From Corbicula japonica (taxonomy: Eukaryota; Mollusca; Bivalvia; Venerida; Cyrenidae), in the NCBI GenBank assembly GCA_038501625.1, contig JAZAYU010000013.1, forward strand, positions 8,494,001 through 8,558,000: a stretch of 64,000 nucleotides of DNA, written 5' to 3'. A program made the position numbers and the translations under genes. The notes beneath the pieces are model-generated. The model had not been told where the DNA came from, ran no database searches, and saw only the letters and a list, made by a program, of their open reading frames with translations. This document shows, piece by piece, positions 58,994 through 64,000 of this stretch. How positions within the stretch are numbered: position 1 is the stretch's first letter; each line of letters opens with the position of its first letter.

Positions 58994-59096
58994 TTAACCC
59001 TTTACTCCATATATTTGCCTTTTTATGCATGTGCAACCATCTGATCAGGATCTGCACTGGTCACCATAAAGGTGTATGTATGGAGGAAAGGGTTAA
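58994..59096. mobile_element. MITE-D, 103 bp deletion derivative
   Basis: Both TIRs (TTAACCCTTTACTCCAT, ATGGAGGAAAGGGTTAA) with nearly all of both cruciforms removed. Confidence 0.7.
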
Positions 59097-59319
59097 GGTT
59101 AGAGCATTAGAAGTAAGGGCATTAGCACAGTTTATGTAAGGAGACATTAAATGTTGATCAGCAAATGCTGAAAAAACAACACCATCCTAGATTGATCTTT
59201 CTTGATCAGTTCTGGCATTGTAATTAATGACTTCATGTTATAAAATGTTTTATTAAAATAAAATAAACAAACTACTGTAAGCGTTTTTTCAAATCTTTTG
59301 TGTTTCTGAATACTAGTTA

Positions 59320-59954
59320 CAGGCCTGCCAAATCTCCGGATTTTATCCGGAATCTCAGGATTTAAGGTTACTTCTCCGGATCTCCGGATTTATAGTCAAA
59401 ATCTCCGGATTTCTATGAAATTGCAAAAAATACAGATTAATCAAACCTAATTTAAAAGTTGTGCAATGAACAAAATAGTTATTCTACAGAAGTAGCCTTT
59501 TCCTGTTTATTACGAGATAACGAGGACGTGGTCAGTGACATGCAATCTCAATGCCTCTGGCACAACTATAAAATAACCGCGTGTCATAAACTTAACAAGG
59601 GCCTTGATGTTACACATGCCTTTAACTATTTTCATTGCATTCATTCTAATAGTGTCAAAAACAGGTCTTAACAGTTAAATATGAATGGTAAAAATAGACA
59701 GAAGGCATTTTAAAAGAAGTTCTTTAACCACTATAACAAACTCGACATAATTCATTATATATATATATATATATATAATATAAGAAGAATATGACAAAAT
59801 CATCATTATCATCCTCCTTTTTTTTCAGTCACAGTCATAGTGAACAGCAGAAACATGAAATTATAACAACAACATCTTTATCGTCGTTGTCATCATCATT
59901 GACATATTCAGACAAAATCTCCGGATTTTTAATGAAGAAGTTTTGGCAGGCCTG
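59320..59954. mobile_element. TIR element with CTCCGGATTT subterminal repeats
   Basis: Ends CAGGCCTGCCAAA and TTTTGGCAGGCCTG, flanked by TAGTTA on both sides (59314-59319 and 59955-59960). CTCCGGAT recurs at least four times near the left end and once near the right end. No coding capacity. Superfamily unknown. Confidence 0.7.
59756..59780. repeat. (TA)n microsatellite
   Basis: AT dinucleotide run inside the 59320 element. Confidence 0.9.
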
Positions 59955-60061
59955 TAGTTATTAAATTTTACTTAAGAAAACCTAACAAAACCAAAAACAT
60001 TGACCTTCATTTTAAGTTCTCTTTGTATGTTCATCAAAGAACTTCTTTGGAACCTACAAAT

Positions 60062-60270
60062 ATAGTGGAGAAACATATAGTGGCTGCTTTGTCTGTCCAT
60101 CAGATTCTGTCTGTCAGTGCAAAATACTTTGTCCAGAGGATATGTTAACACCACTGAAGGGCAATAAATGAACATTAGAATATTGATTAAGGACAATGAG
60201 AAAAAATGTATAGCTAAAGGACCATAACTCTTGCATTAGTGTATAGAGAATTGTGTACCTTTTAATTTTT
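60062..60270 (+). mobile_element. Strongly decayed HINE fragment
   Basis: GTGGCTGCTTTGTCTGTCC followed by ACCATAACTCTTGCATTAG recalls HINE-E 5' and monomer sequence. No 3' end was seen. Confidence 0.35.
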
Positions 60271-60360
60271 ATCTCGAATCTTTGCCGTTATTTCGCTTTC
60301 TGTTTTAGTTATTTAAAAATAAAGCTTAGCTGGAGCATATATTTAAAACTGATGAAAAAG

Positions 60361-60440
60361 TGAAATATGCATATCGGGAATCGCCACACTCACAAAACAC
60401 AGCCTCCTCGCTCAGCGAAGAAGAGAGGAAAAGAGAGCAT
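60361..60440 (-). repeat. Repeat shared with 569-650, possible 3' end of the retroelement
   Basis: The block containing GGAATCGCCACA and CAAAACACAGCCTC also occurs at 569-650. It lies downstream of the dead reverse transcriptase in that gene's direction, so it may be its 3' end. Confidence 0.5.
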
Positions 60441-61004
60441 GTTATTATAAGTGTGTTAATTCAAACAAGATGAAAAAACTATTAAAGAAATAGAGAACCA
60501 TTGGGGTTACCGCCTTAGAATGGCAAAACAAATTGCCACTGGGGGTTTAAGCCAGGTTCTAGGGTGCACCAAACTAACACTTGCCCCAACAGGTTCTCAA
60601 CAAACGAGTACAAGTTGTCTTGGTGAATTAACTCTATTGTTAAGCAACAGCTTAACAATGTTGCATGCAAAAGCACACACATATAAAACATTGGAAGCTA
60701 ATAGCATTGCAAAGCCAAAGGGGCGAGTACCCGATGCTTACCGAGACCAGAGCCCCTGGAGTCAAATTAGCAAGAAGACGATGACAGGGATGACCCTTGA
60801 CCCTTAATAAACTCTCAAAACCCCTGCCAACGTCGTGCTACCAAAGAGGTAAGCAGAGTGATCAACTGTAGATAGCTTAATAACCAGACCTGCAGAGCGC
60901 CGTAGAATATCATGTTGGTAACCTTTCTTTTTTATTTACAGATGGATTTTAGTAATAACAGGGAGATACGAATAAGATGCATTTTATTTTCTTAAGTGTA
61001 ACAA
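60441..61004. other. Unclassified unique-looking DNA between the RT remnant and its possible 3' end
   Basis: A 95-codon open stretch at 60520-60807 on the + strand has no recognisable motif and no splice or promoter context. A TTAATAAA lies at about 60806. It may be untranslated retroelement sequence. Confidence 0.3.
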
Positions 61005-61750
61005 TTAAATCTACATAAAAAATCTGGCTGTGAAATACCTTGTTTCAATTGTGATTTTAAACTGCACCTGTATTTTTGAATTAAATCTGGGAATCGGCGA
61101 TAAAATTTGCAAAAGGTTTTCCTTAATGTATGATACCGATAACCTTGTTTTAAAAGTTTTTCTTTTATGCACAGATTTCGTTCATTGAAATCATTAACAT
61201 CATTGCAAGCTCTAGAACAGCGAACAAGCTGTGAGATATAAAGCCCGTAAGATTTTGCACGAGGAACATCGCCGTCTAAAAAACGGAAATTTACTATTTT
61301 TAAAATTAAAATCTTCTCTTTTATCATATATTTTAGTAGTGACGCCTACATTTTAATAGAAAGATTTTAAGATCAAAAAGGTTTGTTTGCTTATCTTAAG
61401 TGTTTGTTATATTATGATGTAGTTCATGAGGGTTCATGAGGGTAAATTTTATTAACCAGGGGTGAAAACAAATCATCGAGGTACCTCGAGGTGTTGTTAA
61501 AGACTGTAATAATGTCATCTTGATGTTCTGTAGAAAGAGATAACATAATATCTTATTCATAACGGTATAAAAACAGATCAGCAACAAAGGGTGCACAATA
61601 AGTACCGATTGGAATGCCTATTACTTGTTTATAAATAGAGGTACCATATCTCACAAAAATATTATCCAATAAAAATTTGTAGATTACTTTGTACAGGAAA
61701 CTTAAAAATAAACTAGTTTCATGACATTATCTAAACTAAAGCACTTTGAA
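61005..61750 (-). pseudogene. Broken reverse transcriptase of a retroelement (Penelope-like or related)
   Basis: Reading on the - strand from 61750 down, pieces of one reverse transcriptase appear in different frames: a GIPIG block near 61610 followed by CAP and ADLFLYRYE, the YLDD catalytic box near 61490, and a longer open stretch 61327-61015 with FLDGDVPRA, SYGLYISQLVR, KLLKQGYRYH and KTFCKFYRR. This C-terminal helical block is common in reverse transcriptases scattered in marine invertebrate genomes. Frameshifts and stops separate the pieces, so it is dead. The element family is not certain. Confidence 0.7.
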
Positions 61751-62510
61751 TAACAACAAGAGGTGTCAGTTTATATTAAATAACATTTACCATCATTATT
61801 GGATGTCCACTTTGAAGTAAAATTAGTCCAAAATACACGAAAATGAAACAAGCACGCGATAAATGTCGTCGCAATGTAAACAATTTTTCGATATGCAACG
61901 TACACACACTGTCGTTGCGTATCACTTGTCGTCACACGCGTTAGCCCCCAGTGAATACACTATGATATGATCTTCAGGTGTGGAAAGTGGATATATCTTA
62001 ATATGATAACAAGTGTTGATGGACGAAGTAAAAGTTCTTCAGGGTTGGTAGGTTTAATGGGTGGTGTTGATACCTCCACCACACCCAAACAAAAATGTCT
62101 TATCATTTTTATTTCTTTACTTTATAAACTCGACGATAAAAAAAATCAGAATTTTCATTCTCCAAATAAATCTATTACAGTCCGTTATTTCTTTCATTCC
62201 TCAACTGAAACCGACAGCCATTTCTTCGTGGGTCATGGTTGTTGTCCACGCTGTTTATTCAGTAGGTGTACATGCAATAGTGCAGCCAGAAACTGATCTA
62301 ATCGTAAAGCTGTTTATGCAATTCAAAACTTGCCAAGAATGTGTTTCAGTGGAATATTTTGAAAACATGATTTAATTAATATTTTTTTATTCAACAATTT
62401 GTATTTTTGTAAGAAAATGATATAAACGTATAGTAAAATGCAAACCTCTTGGTAGCAACTAATAAAATTTACACTAATTTGAACACACTAAGAGCGTCCC
62501 TTGCAACACG
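61751..62510. other. Intergenic, or tetraspanin 3' flank
   Basis: Two overlapping open frames of just over 100 codons (61967-62296, 62061-62375) have no motif or splice context and are not called as genes. Confidence 0.4.
62386..62391 (-). promoter_or_regulatory. AATAAA candidate polyadenylation signal for the tetraspanin gene
   Basis: TTTATT on the + strand reads AATAAA on the - strand, 344 bp past the tetraspanin stop. A palindromic MITE (62511-62629) would lie in the 3' UTR. Confidence 0.4.
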
Positions 62511-62629
62511 AGCCCTAAATCACAAAATTAAATCTGGAGACCAGGCTCAAATCTCAAGCATCTGATTGGCTGAAATGGCGACTGGAGATTTTAGACTGGT
62601 CTCCAATCTCAGTTTATGATCCTGGGCCC
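62511..62629. mobile_element. MITE-G copy in the tetraspanin 3' region
   Basis: Central deletion; ends CCTGGGCCCTG. Confidence 0.75.
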
Positions 62630-62734
62630 TGAACAAAAGAATACATGTTGCTATAAACATCATGAAAGAACCGTCTCAGTGACGTGAATTGCTTTTTAAT
62701 ATATCACTATATGGTTGAGGGACCAACTTTATTT

Positions 62735-62800
62735 TCACCACTTCGCTTTCTGGGCTAGTATCTGTCCCCGCAAAGTTCTCGACAGGTACATAAAGTACAT
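62735..62800 (-). CDS. Tetraspanin terminal exon: TM4 end and cytoplasmic tail
   Basis: Acceptor TTTCAG at 62806-62801, then 21 codons MYFMYLSRTLRGQILAQKAK plus W, and TGA at 62737-62735. The YLSRTLR positions match the FxxCLYRSL segment that ends tetraspanins such as CD151. A longer frame through the same DNA exists but does not continue the tetraspanin reading frame. Confidence 0.82.
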   Translation of the reverse strand: MYFMYLSRTLRGQILAQKAKW

Positions 62801-63383
62801 CTGAAATCAAACAAGCATTTTTATATACACAGGAGCTCAACACAACCGCCCAATAAAAACGCCCAACACAGCCTCCAAACAGCAAACAATGGTTCAGAAG
62901 AATTTTTTTTATATAAATTGTGACTAATAACTTTGTAAATGACTACATTCAATTTACGATGAAGACATCCTTTGGGGATACAACGTTGGACCATTCACTG
63001 CCAAAACATATTGGGTGATTTAGGCTGTTTAAAAGGTGCTATGACCTCAGATTTAAGCGTTCCACTTCTACCAGGTCCGATATAAAACCAAGGCGAAATA
63101 TAATGATACAAAAGTCGCTCTTGGTAATATTTCCATTGACATACGAGCAGCTTACGTGAATTCTAATAGCTTCTACTGGTTCCTAGATAAGACCCAGAAT
63201 GGAATGACATATTCAACGAACATCAAAATTTATGTACGTACCTGAGGAAGCAGTATCCCGAGCATGATACCACCTATAACCATGGCGTGATCATTGATAA
63301 ACTGTCCCACTGCCTTCAAACAACCCACTTTATAAATCTTGGAGCTAGAGCTAGATTCCACTAGCGATCCACCCTTGAAGGGG

Positions 63384-63421
<38 letters not shown>

Positions 63422-63671
63422 TATAATTATAATTATAATAATAAAATAATAATAATAATAAAAATAATAATAAAAGATGCTGAAGATATTTTATTAGACA
63501 CAGTAATTAATCGCTAAAACACTTGATAATTTAACATATCTTTAAAAAAATGTTTGTTATACACAACACCAAGTTGCACGAGTACGTATGTAAGATTGTA
63601 GGAACCAATTTGATTCTTACCGCTGCGACATCCATGACGTTTCGTCCACACAAAACATTCTTCAATTCTCC
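62735..63671 (-). CDS. Tetraspanin gene (CD151-like), last three exons
   Basis: Tetraspanins are four-pass membrane scaffolds that cluster integrins and other receptors. Three - strand exons, 63671-63621, 63373-63242 and 62800-62735, join in phase 0 throughout to encode 82 residues and a TGA stop. They cover a cysteine of the large extracellular loop (NVLCGRN), KIYKVGCLKAVGQFINDHA, the fourth transmembrane segment (MVIGGIMLGILL) and a short basic tail. Human CD151 has the same order: LCG, NIYKVEGGC, a helix, TM4 and a short tail. The first three TM segments and the CCG motif lie beyond the right edge. The gene is convergent with SARM1. Confidence 0.85.
63242..63373 (-). CDS. Tetraspanin exon: loop end and transmembrane segment 4
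   Basis: 132 bp: acceptor CTTCAAG, 44 codons, donor CAG|GTACGT. It begins GGSLVESSSSSKIYKVG, includes the conserved GC, the amphipathic helix LKAVGQFINDHA, and half of TM4 (MVIGGIMLGILLPQ). A serine run replaces part of the variable loop. A long ATA microsatellite lies directly upstream in the intron. Confidence 0.88.
63386..63475. repeat. (ATA)n microsatellite
   Basis: ATA/ATAATT repeats in the tetraspanin intron, just upstream of the TM4 exon. Confidence 0.95.
63621..63671 (-). CDS. Tetraspanin exon: large extracellular loop piece
   Basis: A 51 bp exon: acceptor TTTTAAG, 17 codons (GELKNVLCGRNVMDVAA), donor GCG|GTAAGA with the GT at 63620-63619. Both phases are 0. The single Cys corresponds to the LCG cysteine of CD151-type loops, a likely disulfide partner of the GC in the next exon. 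No upstream exon was recognised in 63672-64000. Confidence 0.75.
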
Positions 63672-63714
63672 CTTAAAAGAAAACCAGATGATAAAAATGC
63701 AAAAATATATACAA

Positions 63715-63831
63715 GGATCTAAAATCATAAAACTAAATTAGGCGACAATTCTCAAATCTCAAGCATTTCAGCCAAACAGATGCTTGTGATCGAAGTCTGG
63801 TCTCCAGATTTAGTTTTATGATCTTTGGCAT
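63715..63831. mobile_element. MITE-G copy, central deletion
   Basis: Upstream of the tetraspanin loop exon on its strand. Confidence 0.7.
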
Positions 63832-64000
63832 AAAAAACAACAACAAAAAAAACAGGACAGAATACAACAAAGCATAAAGATGCTGACCCGATTCAATATT
63901 ATATTATTAGAGGAATAATTGTTTTAAACTCATTTGACTTCTTTATAAGCAAATACGCCTTGCATATTCTTTTCTTTGTAGGCCTACATTGCCGTGAACT

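Noticed and set aside
61967..62375. Two overlapping frames of just over 100 codons
   Set aside because: No recognisable domain, codon pattern or splice sites; they lie in the 3' flank of the tetraspanin gene.
62676..62885. 69-codon - strand frame covering the tetraspanin last exon in another phase
   Set aside because: It does not continue the tetraspanin frame after the splice; the 21-residue tail with YLSRTLR does.

Overview
The window reads as animal, most likely bivalve mollusc, nuclear DNA. It is AT-rich, has long introns with canonical GT-AG borders, and is crowded with repeat families of types described from clams and mussels. Placement within bivalves is inference from gene style and repeat types.

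Genes. (1) A SARM1-like gene on the + strand enters from the left edge. It is covered from the end of the ARM domain through two SAM domains and the NADase TIR domain. Exons: 232-408, 7798-7922, 13193-13428, 29419-29545, 30400-30589, 31774-31895, then a terminal exon at 35258-35501. A second terminal exon with the same splice phase lies at 40231-40438 and encodes another version of the last TIR helix and tail. A possible further C-terminal exon lies at 54520-54588. If it is real, most of the window is SARM1 intron. (2) A tetraspanin gene (CD151-like) on the - strand enters from the right edge. Its last three exons are 63671-63621, 63373-63242 and 62800-62735; they cover the end of the large extracellular loop, TM4 and the C-terminal tail. 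(3) A broken reverse transcriptase lies at about 61005-61750 on the - strand, and a short LINE 3' end at 2891-2983.

Repeats fill much of the rest. Several families share one Helentron/HINE-like (non-autonomous Helitron) architecture: a 5' hairpin, a GTCC-rich microsatellite, a core of roughly 120-175 bp tandem monomers, a copy of the 5' end in reverse complement, and a 3' hairpin ending CTCTTGT or CTAGT. All recognisable copies point the same way as SARM1. There are also more than 30 copies of a double-cruciform MITE with TTAA-CCC ends (piggyBac-like), about 20 copies of a near-perfect palindromic MITE, a 1.9 kb foldback element, a TA-flanked pogo/Tigger-like element, a hAT-like element, two unclassified TIR elements, a SINE tail, and simple repeats. 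One of these is a strand of about 1 kb made almost only of A and C.

Region by region: 0-13.4 kb holds the ARM end and both SAM exons, separated by introns loaded with HINEs and a hAT-like element. 13.4-29.4 kb is one 16 kb intron with MITEs, the foldback element and one HINE array. 29.4-40.4 kb holds the TIR exons and the alternative ends. 40.4-54.6 kb is repeat-rich DNA up to the possible extra exon. 54.6-62.5 kb holds MITEs, a tandem duplication, a TIR element and the dead reverse transcriptase. 62.5-64 kb is the tetraspanin 3' end. No tRNA, rRNA, CRISPR or prokaryotic feature was seen.
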